A stretch of DNA of 64,000 nt from assembly GCA_020055645.1 (NCBI GenBank), contig CM034549.1, positions 7,440,001-7,504,000 of the forward strand. Reading direction: 5' to 3'. Below the pieces are notes generated by a model. It ran no database searches. It worked only from the letters and a program-made list of their open reading frames with translations, and was not told the origin of the DNA. A program made the position numbers and the translations under genes. Below are positions 20,308 to 31,080 of this stretch, piece after piece; the first letter of the stretch is position 1, and every line of letters starts with the position of its first letter. This stretch comes from Tomocerus qinae. Taxonomy: Eukaryota > Arthropoda > Collembola > Entomobryomorpha > Tomoceridae.

Positions 20308-21814
20308 TCATTCATCCTCTTCGTGAAACTCAGGATGTTCTGTTGCTCTAAAAATAATTTAGGGGACTTTGATTACAAAAGTCCTACTATTATATTTATT
20401 TTACATAAGCAATTATTTCCTATTATTTCCATTTACCCAGGTACATCGGATAATTTTATTAATCTTCCTTTCCCTTTTTCATCCAAACTTTGAAGTGCTT
20501 CCATTTCATCATTTGTTAGTTCAAAGTCAAAAACCTTCAATTTCAAGGCAAACCAACTGGGTTCATTATTTGCTATATAAGTTAGTACTAAAACATGCTA
20601 TTTGAAATTATAGTGTAACAAAATAAATATCACGAACTTGTATGTTAGTTTTTAAGCGATCTGGGTTAGTACTCTTAGGAATGGTAGCAACTCCCAATTG
20701 TATTAAAAACCGTAGCAGGATCTGTGCGGCAGTTTTCCCGTGACTGTCGGCAATCTCTATTACTTTTTCGTTTTCTAACAATCCCGGTTTTTCAAAGTGT
20801 CTATACAGATAATATTATTTTACCGAATGCTAACCTTAATTTCCAATAAGGTATTAAAAGTTAAGACACTTACAGGCCCCATTCATCATACATGATTTGG
20901 CGACCTGGAGAACCGAACGGACTGAAAGCACAGATTGTAATATTATGTTTGGCACAACATTCTCTAAGACGTTTTTGTTGGTAGAAAATATGCATTTCAA
21001 CCTTTAAAACAAGAATAAGGGTTAATTTAATATCTCTAATTTTTTTGAAATAGTGTAGTGGTTATTAAATAGTACCTGATGATTTGCAGGTTGAATGCGA
21101 GCAACTTTCATAATCCTCTCCACTTGGCTGCAGCTGAAATTAGAAATTCCAATTGATTTAGCAAGCCCAGCATCAACTTGAGCTTCCATTGCTTTCCAGA
21201 GATTTTCTAGATTTGTAGTTTTATCCAAAGCTATTTTCCCATTTCTCATTGGAATTAGGTCATTATCATCGAAATACTGAAATCCGACAGGAGAATGAAT
21301 CAAGTAAAGGTCTACATAGTCCAAATTCAAATTCTTGAGAGATTTTCGGAGAAATTCTTCTACTCGCTCAGGCTGCAATGCAACTGCTGGAAGCTAGTTA
21401 CAAAAATCAAAAGCAATCCTTGACGTACAAATTCTATAAATCAATTCTTAAAGAACTTCTCAATATTGACAACTTTACTTTTGTGACGATAAATAATTCC
21501 TCTCTTTTTATTTTCCCAGAATCGATCCACCTCTTTAAAGAATTTCCAATCTCTTGTTCATTTTTATAAAGAAATGCAGTATCGATGTGTCGGTACCCTA
21601 ATTTTAAGGCTTCATCCAAAGCTGTTTCTAATTCCTTGGGGTTTGTTGCTTGAAACGTTCCTATATAATAAGAAGGCATTCATTAATTATTAATTGATAT
21701 AGTTCTATTTACTTACAGAATAAACAAAAAGATTCAGAATGTTTGTAGTATATCTGACATACCTAACCCGAGTAAGGGCATCTTTTGTTGATTGAAAAAT
21801 TCCAAATACTTCAT
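20308..21814 (-). CDS. Aldo-keto reductase
   Basis: Seven exons: 21763-21814, 21479-21660, 21076-21393, 20874-21001, 20638-20800, 20437-20534 and 20308-20347; 981 nt, 326 residues, typical for the family. The catalytic tetrad is present: Asp in YRHIDTA, Tyr in FLYKNE, Lys in FIVTK, His in YLIHSP. The NADPH-site motif IPKS followed by TNPDR is intact, and KMPLLGLGTF and the C-terminal EHPEFHEEDE are family-typical. It should be a cytosolic TIM-barrel enzyme reducing aldehydes or ketones with NADPH. The loop residues that set substrate specificity do not let me name a substrate. All splice sites are GT-AG. Confidence 0.95.
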
Positions 21815-22061
21815 CTTTAGAGCAATTAAACTATTTATTTTGAGATTACCGATGGAATATCTATCCAATAAAAAAGAAAACTCAATAGTTTGTAGATTTA
21901 TACTGCCTCCACTGTACTATAAGCACTTTGTTAACTGTTAGTGTGCCATTACCTTGAGTGTGTATTTAAAAAGCTGCTAACTCATCATTCATGTTCGATT
22001 TTGTTTTATTTGCAGTTGACCATCTGGCTAAAATGGACAAAATGCATACTGTCCCCAAAGT

Positions 22062-22251
22062 GATTTGAATGTTTCCAGGGCTCCGCCCTCAGGGACAAAG
22101 TGACGACATGCTCTAGAAAACTGGTTTCCCCCAACCAGTTCTCCGAATCGAAATCGGGGGTAAAGTAGTTGGAAAGAACTGGTTGGGGGAAACCCGTTTT
22201 CTGGAGCATGTCGTCACCTTGCCCCTGAGAGGCGTAGCCATGGGACCAATC
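22062..22251. mobile_element. Foldback MITE, GATTTGAATGTTTCC family, copy 1
   Basis: About 190 bp, almost entirely palindromic. The left arm carries GTGACGACATGCTC and ACTGGTTTCCCCCAACC; the right arm carries their inverse complements. The same family, with AAGGTGACGACG and CGTCGTCACCTTACC arms, forms the core of the large palindrome at 41367-42321. Target duplications could not be fixed. Confidence 0.85.
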
Positions 22252-22718
22252 AAGGCATCTTGACTGTCCCAATATTTTAACAATTTACTGATAATAGAAT
22301 GCAAGAATGAATAGTTCTATTTAAATGGTCACAAATCGTCACAAACGACATTGGGCCATATGATTAAAACGAAGCTTTTGCTTTCCCTTCAATTCTTGAA
22401 GCGAAAGCTTCGAAGTTTATGAATAAAAATCGAAGGGAAAGATTTAGCTACTGCCTGGATCCAAGTCAAAAGTAAAAGCTACGGTAGCCATGACTTTCGC
22501 TTCGAAATGTAGTCAACACTGAATTTTGACATGAATAAAACCGTAGCAAATGCTTCTCCTACATAGTGAAAGCTAGGAAAATGAGGATCACCTCATGAAG
22601 TGGATCCAGCTTTGACTACAACCCGATTTCCGAATGTTTAGCCAAACAATTTTTAGATATAAACGCAATAAAAGCTTAATCAGACGACAGTTACGCAAAT
22701 TGCAGTTTACATACCATA

Positions 22719-23811
22719 ATGGCAGAACTGCCATTACCAGTTATTCGCTCTAGAAAGCTTTACAAAACACGCAAGCACACCGAAACAAAAAACTTCCGAA
22801 GCTTGTATCGTTTCGACGAAGAAAATGTAGAATGGATTTCAAACCATTTTCTTGGAGAAGGTTTCGAAACAAGGGGTGGCGCTTTGTCAAGTAAGCAGCA
22901 GATGCAGACATTTTTGAGATATATTTCTGACCCGGGGTTTCAAACTGGAGTGGCAGAAGATCTTGGCATTGATCAGTCAACGGCTTGCAAAACGATTCAC
23001 AAGGTTAGAATAGATTAAAATTTTGTCTAATGTCCGATAGCTAATGCACATTTTTTAAATCAATGTTTGCCTTAAATTGCAGGTTAAAAGGAAAATATTG
23101 GAGAAAATGAGCGCATGGATAAGATTTCCTGGAAGTGCAGCTGAAATTTTAGTAGCTAAAAATGAATGGCAGCAAAAGTTTTCAATTCCTTGCATAATTG
23201 GTGCTATAGATTGCACACATATACGCATAACTAAACCATTCATTAGCGGGGACGAGTACATCAATAGAAAACGCTACGCAAGTATAAATGTGCAAGCAAC
23301 TTGTAATGCCAATGAAGTTTTCACCAGTGTCTCTGCCGAGTACCCAGGCTCAGTGCACGACAGTCGAATTTTCAAAAATTCTGAAATTTGTCGATTTCTT
23401 AAAACTAAGACAGAAGAAACAGCATTACTTGGAGACAGCGGATACGCCTTGGCTCCTTGGTTGATCACTCCGTTTGAAAATCCGGATTCCGATGTACAGA
23501 GATACTTCAATAGGATTTACGCAAAAGAACGGGTGATTATTGAAAGATGCTTTGGTCAAGTGAAGAGAAGATTTCCTATTTTGCACTACAAAGTTCGAGT
23601 CGCTACTGCCAGTGTGCCTGGGATCATTTTATGCTGCTTTATTCTCCATAATGTTGCCAAGTATTTAAATGATGCAAATGATTTTGATGAGCTAGAGATT
23701 GAAGATTTGCCGTTCGTAGAGGAAGAACAGTCTGACGCTCAAATTAGAGCTCGTGGACAAATGGTACGACAGCGAATGGCTGAAATTGTTTACAGAAACC
23801 GTGATTCTTAA
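22719..23811 (+). CDS. Harbinger transposase (HARBI1-like DDE nuclease)
   Basis: Two exons, 22719-23003 and 23083-23811, join in frame (TIHK then VKRK) for 337 residues, near the usual length of about 350. An N-terminal helix-turn-helix region contains GVAEDLGIDQSTACKTIHK. The DDE catalytic core reads GAIDCTHI (first Asp), GDSGYAL (second Asp) and IIERCFGQVKRR (Glu). The metal-dependent nuclease would excise and insert the element together with the Myb-like partner. The alternative, a domesticated HARBI1, is unlikely because the gene lies inside intact inverted repeats. Confidence 0.95.
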
Positions 23812-23971
23812 AGATTTATTTGGGTTAATATGATTTATAAGTTAGAAAATTAATTACAGCCATATTCGTACATTACAAATTTCATTTTAGCAACTTATAT
23901 TTCTTCAGTGTGATACCTATTTACCATAATAAATATCTGTAAAATACCTGAAATGTGCTAGTAATACTAAA

Positions 23972-24862
23972 CTAATCAACATTCTCGAAAGAGCTTAGAT
24001 CTGGAAAATCACTGTTTAACTCCTTTTCTAATTTTAATTTCTTTAACTTAATTAATTGCAGTTGCTCAAGCAAAACTAATCGTTGAAGTTGAGATGTTGA
24101 TAAGATAAGTGTATCTTCAGTTTCTGCAGCTCTCAAAATATTTTCAGCGGATTTCCTTTTCTTTGCTGAATCAGGCGGTGGGGGAATTGTCGAATCAGTT
24201 TTTGAACTTGTAGTTGTTTTCAATGCCAAAGGTGTTTCTGGTCTAGGTGCGATGCTTTGCATTACCATTGGGGTTTCAACTCCCGATGACAGTGCTCCTA
24301 GATTTATAATTCATTATTAGATATATGGTTATTTCGCATTTGTCTTTATTGGCGTCTATCGATTAGGGCAAAGGCGGATTACTAATTGGTAGTTACTTAA
24401 TTACACAAAGTAGTAGTCAGTACCTGGCACCTTTGAGAAAACTGGATTTGATTCTGGCTTCAGTAGCTGGAAGAAAATTTTTTCCCATCGGTTAAGACAG
24501 ATTTTACGGTTACCAGTTTTGTTTTCATCAGTCTTCTGCTTGATTTTAGTTTTCATATTTGTCAATTTTTTGAAAAGACTTTTTTCGTTTAAGGTTTCTC
24601 CAAGAGAAGCAGTCACGTCTTTTATCATAAGCTGTGCAGCTAAAGATTTTGCTGTCTTCACCGCTGGAATCTGGGACTTTTCGAGGAGCACAGGATAATT
24701 TTTTAGAATCATGACAAAAGTAAGTTGTCTATTTGTCATTTCTTCAGTTTGAGGTTCGGTTTCTTCTCCGTCTGAATCCATCTCCAGATCTTCCAGTTTC
24801 GTTTTTATTCTTCCTAACTTTTGGTTGTAAAATTGACCATTCGAAATGAAATTGCAAAGCAT
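23972..24862 (-). CDS. Harbinger Myb/MADF-like DNA-binding partner
   Basis: Two exons, 24424-24862 and 23972-24297, total 765 nt, 254 residues. The N-terminal half has a helical Trp-containing DNA-binding-type segment (LTFVMILKNYPVLLEKSQIP ... NRWEKIFF). The C-terminal half has a Pro/Ser linker, then a Leu/Lys-rich coiled coil (LQRLVLLEQLQLIKLKKLKL). In this superfamily the second protein binds the terminal repeats and brings the transposase to the nucleus. It lies tail to tail with the transposase, as is common. The domain name is assigned by position and layout, not by a strong motif. Confidence 0.8.
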
Positions 24863-25091
24863 TTTATCTTATTTTCGTTTTGCCATCTTCTGCTCATGCG
24901 CTGTTGTAAAGCTGAAGCTAAAGCTTCGCTTTGCAACAAATTTCTAAGATGTTGCTAGGTAGTAAAAGAAAAACTTTATTCATAGATTTTGGAGCGATAG
25001 CTTTCTCTTGTAGCTTTGACTACGTAGCTAAACCTTTAGCTCTGACTTCTAACTCCGGGGCTTTCGCTTCGTTTTAATCATATGGCCCATT

Positions 25092-27168
25092 GATTCAGTC
25101 TAGGGCTTATTCCAAATTAAAATCTTGCTAGGAAATGATTATGAAAAAGGTCAAATGATAATTTTAATAAAATAGTAAAATGTTAGATTTAGTTTAGTAT
25201 CAATCAAACCTCTTCTTCAGCGACCTTCATGGACAATGGACTTCATGGTCAGCAGAAAAAGTTTCGGGCTTAATCTTAGTATATGAGCTGCGTTGAGTAT
25301 AAATGTGACATAACTTCATCCTTTGCAATTGCATAATGATTTACATGCCTACACTCAATATTGTATACATTGAATTGTCATTCCTCTATCAGCACATTAT
25401 AATTGGCAGATGAAGCACGATGCATTATGCTTTTTTGACCTTGCTTCCATGAGCGTGACAAATTATAAAAAGTTTTATGACCTTGCACTTAAACTAACAA
25501 CACAAAAAACAAATACTCATAGGCTCTCAAGGAACACATAATATTCATTACCAAAAATAACCAATTTTTCGAATACAATTGTCTTCAATGTCATAATCCG
25601 AGAAATTTTGTTCGTAAATTATATAATATATGGTTCCAAATATCTCAGTAAAAATGTATCTCCTTCCTGGTCAAAATCAATAAAATAACCTCTAAAGAAA
25701 ACATTAAAAATAATTTATAAAAACAAATGCAAGCACTATCATATATATTTGTGATTTATTGACAAAAAAATTTTGATAGGAGAATTTTCTTCTAGACTTT
25801 GTGGGTCCTGTCAAGATGATAGTCAAGCTATGCCAAGAAAATGCACTGCGTTTTATTTTGTTTCATAACCATAAATATTAATTTACTACACGAAAATGAA
25901 ATTATTCTATAATAGACATAGATTGATATTTTTCAAAGTTCCTCTCTAGCCAGTTGACCATAGAACAGTATGCAATAATTCAAAACATATACAGGTTTGA
26001 TACATAGAATACATTATTTCACACCGACTAACTGATAGTTCTGAACAAAAATTTCTGACGCATACCCAATTGCATCTACTAGTCTACTACCCGCGCGCGT
26101 AACGAAAGCTTGGTGTCCTTCTCCATTTGGGTACACGGCCCATCAGGACTTTGAAAATCTCAATTCACACACATAAACAAATATAACAACATTTTAACCA
26201 AAAATAATAAATGGCAATTACTCCGAACTTTAGGTACATTATTACTACTACATCTTACTACATCTAGGTTCACAATGCGTATATCAACTTCAGAATAATT
26301 AAACCGAAATAATTGACTTAGCATACACAATAATACACATGACACTTGACTAATTACAAATATGAACACAGAGTCACTACTTGGCTTGAGTTTCTATTCT
26401 GCACCCCCATATATGTACATTCAGGGCAACTAATACATTAGCTTCACCCAAGTACAATTTTCACCAGTCCATCCCCTATACACTAGGTAATACTAGCCAA
26501 GATTCACATTTCAGTAAAGCAATAAGAAAGCTAAGGTACAACATTTACTAAACTTAAGCTTACACTTACTACATTTATGCCCGAGTGCCATGCTCGTAGC
26601 ATCTCACAAATAAAGTTTCGATTGTGCGGACGAGACCGATCTGCTTATAATTTACAAATCTCCAGCATAATCTCGCACACAATCTTTCTTTTTCACAAAT
26701 ACAACATCCAACTCACTATTTTTTGCACTCACTGCATGTGGCAAACCCGAAAAAACCGATTTTATTTCAAAGCAACGGACATTATTTGCTCTCTTAAGAA
26801 CAGTTCAAGTGTCTAAAATGCCTTTATTGCAGAGCGACGCGGTACATACATGAACTTCTACATTTAAGACCTTAACCAGACTCCATTTTGTTCTATAATA
26901 TAGAATGGAATGTACAATGCCAAACGGTATGCATAAATCTATATAAACGTTTAACTATAATAAATAAGAATTTCTTTGCATGCAAATGCATATAAATATT
27001 TAAATAAGAATTTCTTTGCATGTAAATGCGTATAAATGTTTAAATAAGAATTTCTATGCATGCATACAAATGTTTAACTATGATAAAAATTTCTGTATAT
27101 GCATGTATATATATTTAAATAAATAAATTTAATTTTTTATTTAACACCTGAATTCTGCTGTAATAAAT
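25092..27168. other. Intergenic region, 3' flank of FB2
   Basis: About 2 kb with no gene I can support. Part of 25640-25760 resembles 38370-38580, which lies in the corresponding 3' flank of FB4, so the segmental duplication unit reaches at least this far. A three-copy 40-bp repeat lies at 26961-27080. Confidence 0.55.
26961..27080. repeat. 40-bp tandem repeat with octamer motif
   Basis: TAAATAAGAATTTCTTTGCA recurs at 26961, 27001 and 27041, an exact 40-bp period. The first unit contains ATGCAAAT, a POU-type octamer; the second has ATGTAAAT and the third has diverged there. It lies about 90 bp beyond the FB2 stop. Confidence 0.85.
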
Positions 27169-29103
27169 TCACTTCTTTGTAAAATTTGCATTTGACCAAC
27201 TGATTAACGAGGGTAACCTTTGAGCAAGGGCGTCCAAACATGTTTGTGTTATCTGTTATTTTATGATTTAAAAAATGACAGGTAAGATTTATAAAATAAA
27301 ATCAAAAACTCATTAGCAAAATATTTACTGTAAAATGGATGCAAAATGCATTCAGATAGTTCACTTACCTTCGGACATTTTAGCTCCAGGTGTATTAATT
27401 TCTGAAGTGCAGAAATTCCCAAGTAGCCCGTAACATCCGTCAAGTCTAGTGACGAAAGTTTCAACATTCTGAGTTCTGGAATAAAATCATAGAAATTCAA
27501 TAGATAAAGTAGTAGTATTTATACAATAAAAATATAAAAGTATGTATTCTAAATTAAAATAAACGTTACCTTTTAAATCCCTGATGGATGGTTTGATAAC
27601 TTCAATTGTGAAATCAGGAAGACAATAGTCTTGCCTAGACAGTTGAAAACAGTCAGATGCTTCTAGCCCTACATATATTGCATTATGCTTGTCGGGGTTT
27701 AAGTTAGAGTTGTCCTCAGACAGGTATACTACTTCAATATTCCTGTCTCCGATACTAGCATTACGAAAGGGGCTGGTCTCAGAAATATCAAGAGCGATGA
27801 GATTGGGCCAAGACTTCCAAATGTGTTCTAGGATTTCCGGTTCTTTATATATTACTGTAATAGTTTGGACTAGTGGAAATATGTTGGCTAAATTGACGAT
27901 GAAATCTTGCTGCGAAGCTTTCAAATTTGCAGGTAGCAATAAGGTATGTAGATTAAAGGTGGAATTATTCGGGGCAATAATGTTGTTTCTGTTTCGGAAA
28001 ATTTCATTATTGAAATTAAATTTATACACCTGAAACTTTTTCAAGTCCAGAATTTTAAGATTTGGAAAAGAAAGCGAAATAGAAGGAAAAGAGAAACGGA
28101 CGGCATCATCCTGAATAGCTATTTCTCTCAGAGCAACCATTTGTGGAAATGTTACTGTTAAGCCTGTGGAATACAAAAAAATCGGCCAAGGAGCCAAAGA
28201 CGGCAACACTAGTTTTTGCAAGGTTTCCGATTGTTGTTGGAAAAGTTGAAGAATTAGTTTTCCCAGTTGGTTTTTACGGTCGGATAATACTGAACAGTTG
28301 GAGAAAGTTAGTTGCTCCAGTTCGAATTTTGATTGAGTCAGAAGTGACAAAATTTCTAGGGCTGTTTCAATTCCTAAATACACACCTTTAATTTTAATTA
28401 TTTTGATTTTAGAATGCCGACTAGAATCAAGACACTTAAGGGCCTTGATTTGGTTGCTGACGTCATTGGACCAACCGAATTTAAAGGAAATCATGTTTGG
28501 ACACATGTTTAGCAAATCTAAAGTAATGCCAAAGCTGCATTCTTGGGTCAAAGAAACTTTTTTCACAGTTTGCAAAATGGGAATTTCCGCTTCTGGAGAA
28601 AAAATCCTGTCTGTGGTATGAAATGAAGTGGGAAGATTTTTTAGCTGTAGTTCCTTGAGGTTACTAAATTTTCCAAGCAAACTGAATAAATAAATTGGTC
28701 CTATATTTGTTTCCTTGCAATTCATACGGATAATATTTACTGAGGGACCAAAATTCATTGAAAATGGTTCAACTTGATGTACTGCTAGTTCTAAGAAGTA
28801 GAAGCTTGACATTGGCAAATAATCCGCATTATTCATTAGCACTGTAAATTTATTTCTTTCGTCCAAGTCTTTGGAGATGATAGTTTTGGCCCGTTTGCGA
28901 ATGTGAGGGCGGCATTCTTCTTTCCACAAATGACAAACCAGTCTGCATCTTTTCAATTCTTCTAAGCCGCAATAACTGAAAACGGTGCTCAGTATCTATC
29001 AAAAACGAAAACGATAATTTTTCATTCATTCTTAAAACTAAACAAGCTTTAATTTATTTCAAATTACAAGAGAGTTCAACAACGGATTGTTTCCCTGCTG
29101 CAT
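27169..29103 (-). CDS. F-box/leucine-rich repeat protein FB2
   Basis: Exons 29068-29103 (MQQGNNPLLNSL), 27570-28995, 27369-27475 and 27169-27252 give 550 residues with all phases closing. The F-box reads NPLLNSL then ILSTVFSYCGLEELKRCRLV, with a following W. Leucine-rich segments follow. The last exon starts ITQTCLDALAQRLPSLI. Compared with FB3 it lacks the roughly 65-residue N-terminal insertion, and near the middle it has an extra segment with the motif WPIFLYSTGLTVTFP. Its role as an SCF-type substrate adaptor is a family inference. The upstream palindrome at 29487 is shared with FB3 and FB4. Confidence 0.86.
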
Positions 29104-30092
29104 GATGGATTTGAAAAATGGCTAAGAAAGGACTTTTAAATCGTGTCAACAATTTTGGAGAAGTTCCAGTTAAAGAACAGTTTGTTCAGCTTGCTGCTCC
29201 TCTTCTTGTGTAAATGTGAACATAAGAACAATACTGGTTTATGTAGAATAAATTAAATATTATAGACTATATTTAACTTGGTAGTACTATAATAATTCGC
29301 TTAGAAGAACAATCAACAATGAGATAGGTGAAATGAGACTGAGTTGTAAATCAACAATTATTGATAGTAGTGAAGAAGTAAGTTTTATTTCCTGGAGATT
29401 TAGGCCTTTAAATTTTACAAAGGTTGTCAGGCAAGAGGATATGGGGTGTAATAAAATTATTAACGATTTTTGCAGCTCTGACGCAATTTCCGGATGCGCG
29501 GAAACAGGTGTATGTCGAATCTGCCGTGATAGATTTGCAAGTAGATCCTTTTATATAGAATCTTCTTTCCCAAAGAAAGAAAGGATCTCGAACATATAGA
29601 TAGCTATAAAGCGAAGGGGAGAAAGGGGTATATAGTTAAATATGAATGCTGTTGGTATTATATTTTCTTGTATGTATTATGCTTATTGAACAGAATGGAG
29701 TCTGTTTTATACCTATACAGTTAAGACTGTCTCACTTGTCACATTAGGGCTTAAAACCATTCTGTATATCAATCCATAATATTTGTAGTGCAACACTAAT
29801 ATGCCTATTGTGATCTAATGATTTTTATCAATTACATTCCAATAATCTCTAAAGTAGGACACATTCGGAAATAATTTGATTTTTAAGCATCTGCATTTTT
29901 ATTACTAAAAGTAGTTCACATCCCACACCCATTGGCACTTAATTTAGGTTAATATGAATTTCATTTCACCCACAAGTTCAGGGTTCTATCTTGTACAATT
30001 CCCCCCCCCCCACCCCTACCACAGCCCCACAGATTAGATATCAAAATGGGTTATATACCATCTTGTAGAGAATCTAACCGACTCCAACAACC
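29104..30092. other. FB2 upstream region
   Basis: Homologous to the regions upstream of FB3 (37293-38170) and FB4 (45169-45900). It contains the shared palindrome (29487-29504) and, on the minus strand, a TATATA motif near 29628-29634 that could be a promoter. A poly(C) tract lies at about 30001-30011. No gene is seen. Confidence 0.5.
29487..29504. promoter_or_regulatory. Conserved palindromic upstream motif of FB2
   Basis: TTTCCGGATGCGCGGAAA, 6-bp arms TTTCCG/CGGAAA, 384 bp upstream of the FB2 start codon. The same 18 bp are present upstream of FB3 and FB4. A regulatory role is inferred from conservation only; recent duplication alone could explain it. Confidence 0.4.
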
Positions 30093-30402
30093 TGCAAATC
30101 GGTTAGGAAAAACCGGGTAAATAATATTTTTAAAACAATAAGTTAAAAATTTTAAGAAATTCTGCCAGCTTTCCAATTTCTCGAATTTTCCCAGGTAGCT
30201 AGGAATATTACTTTGGAATATTATTTCCAGAATCATTATTAGAATCGCATAAGTGATTTTTCCACCAATTTTCATCAAAATCGGAGTCAGGTTTTCAACT
30301 TTTTCGAAATTTTTTTTCAAAATTTGGTAATTCACAAAAAATATTAAAAATTGATCACCTCCGACAAATAATTTTTACCCAGTTTTTCCTAAACGATTTG
30401 CA
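30093..30402. mobile_element. MITE with TGCAAATCG terminal repeats
   Basis: 310 bp with inverted terminal repeats of about 33 bp (TGCAAATCGGTTAGGAAAAA at the left; TTTTTCCTAAACGATTTGCA at the right). The interior aligns with the truncated copy at 5148-5370. A clear target duplication was not found. It is non-coding. Confidence 0.8.
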
Positions 30403-30719
30403 TGGTGTGGGGGTCGTTTAGATTGGCAAAATTATTCTCTATAAGTTGGTATATAGACCATATTTTTATCTAGTCTTTATTGGGCTGTGATCGGGGGGGG
30501 GTGGTAATTATATTATAAGTGATGTGATGACCCTGTACATACCCCACCCATAATAAATAAGGATTAAATACAGTATATGAAAACGACATTTCTTTATAAA
30601 TAATTCCAAGGTCCTTGAAAAATTGTTTAATATGCATTGCACAATGCCAAACTGTCTGCATAATAATGTAATAACAGTTTTACAGCCATTCTATTTCTTG
30701 ACTGTAATTAACGCTATCT

Positions 30720-31080
30720 TACCTTTGCAAAATGTAGTCTTTTCACTAACTCAAAGGACCAACCTGAAATAGGTAACAGACGATTTCTAAGGATTGTTTC
30801 GTTCTCATATGTTCTTCTATTCAATCAACAGTCGAGTGAGGTTTCCAATAACACAAAAAGTTACACTTTATTAGGCACCAAGTCAAACACAATAAATGAA
30901 ATTCATCAGAATCCACAGTTAATAAATAAAATTCACTTACTATATTAATTATTCTAGCTCAGGGCGTTGAAGCACAAGGGTCAACTACCCAAGTTACACA
31001 CATTCAATTTTACATAAAGGGTCAGTGCCGACCTACTAGCAACCGCCATACTACTCCCACTTAACATTATAACATATCCA
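30720..31080. repeat. Segmental duplication block (partner 39440-39785)
   Basis: About 350 bp that align almost continuously with 39440-39785 in the same orientation, for example TTACACTTTATTAGGCACCA and the ACCTACTAGCAACCGCC block. They are the 3' flanks of FB3 and FB4 respectively and mark the duplication unit. Confidence 0.9.

Larger units (their letters stand above)
22353..25088. mobile_element. Autonomous PIF/Harbinger DNA transposon, apparently intact
   Basis: 2,736 bp with terminal inverted repeats GGGCCATATGATTAAAACGA at the left and the inverse at the right, flanked by a 3-bp ATT duplication (22350-22352 and 25089-25091). It carries both genes this superfamily needs: a spliced DDE transposase (plus strand) and a Myb/MADF-like DNA-binding protein (minus strand), arranged convergently. 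Both are open and splice-consistent, and I saw no breaks, so it could be active or recently so. Subterminal AAGCGAAAGCTT-type motifs occur near both ends. Confidence 0.93.
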
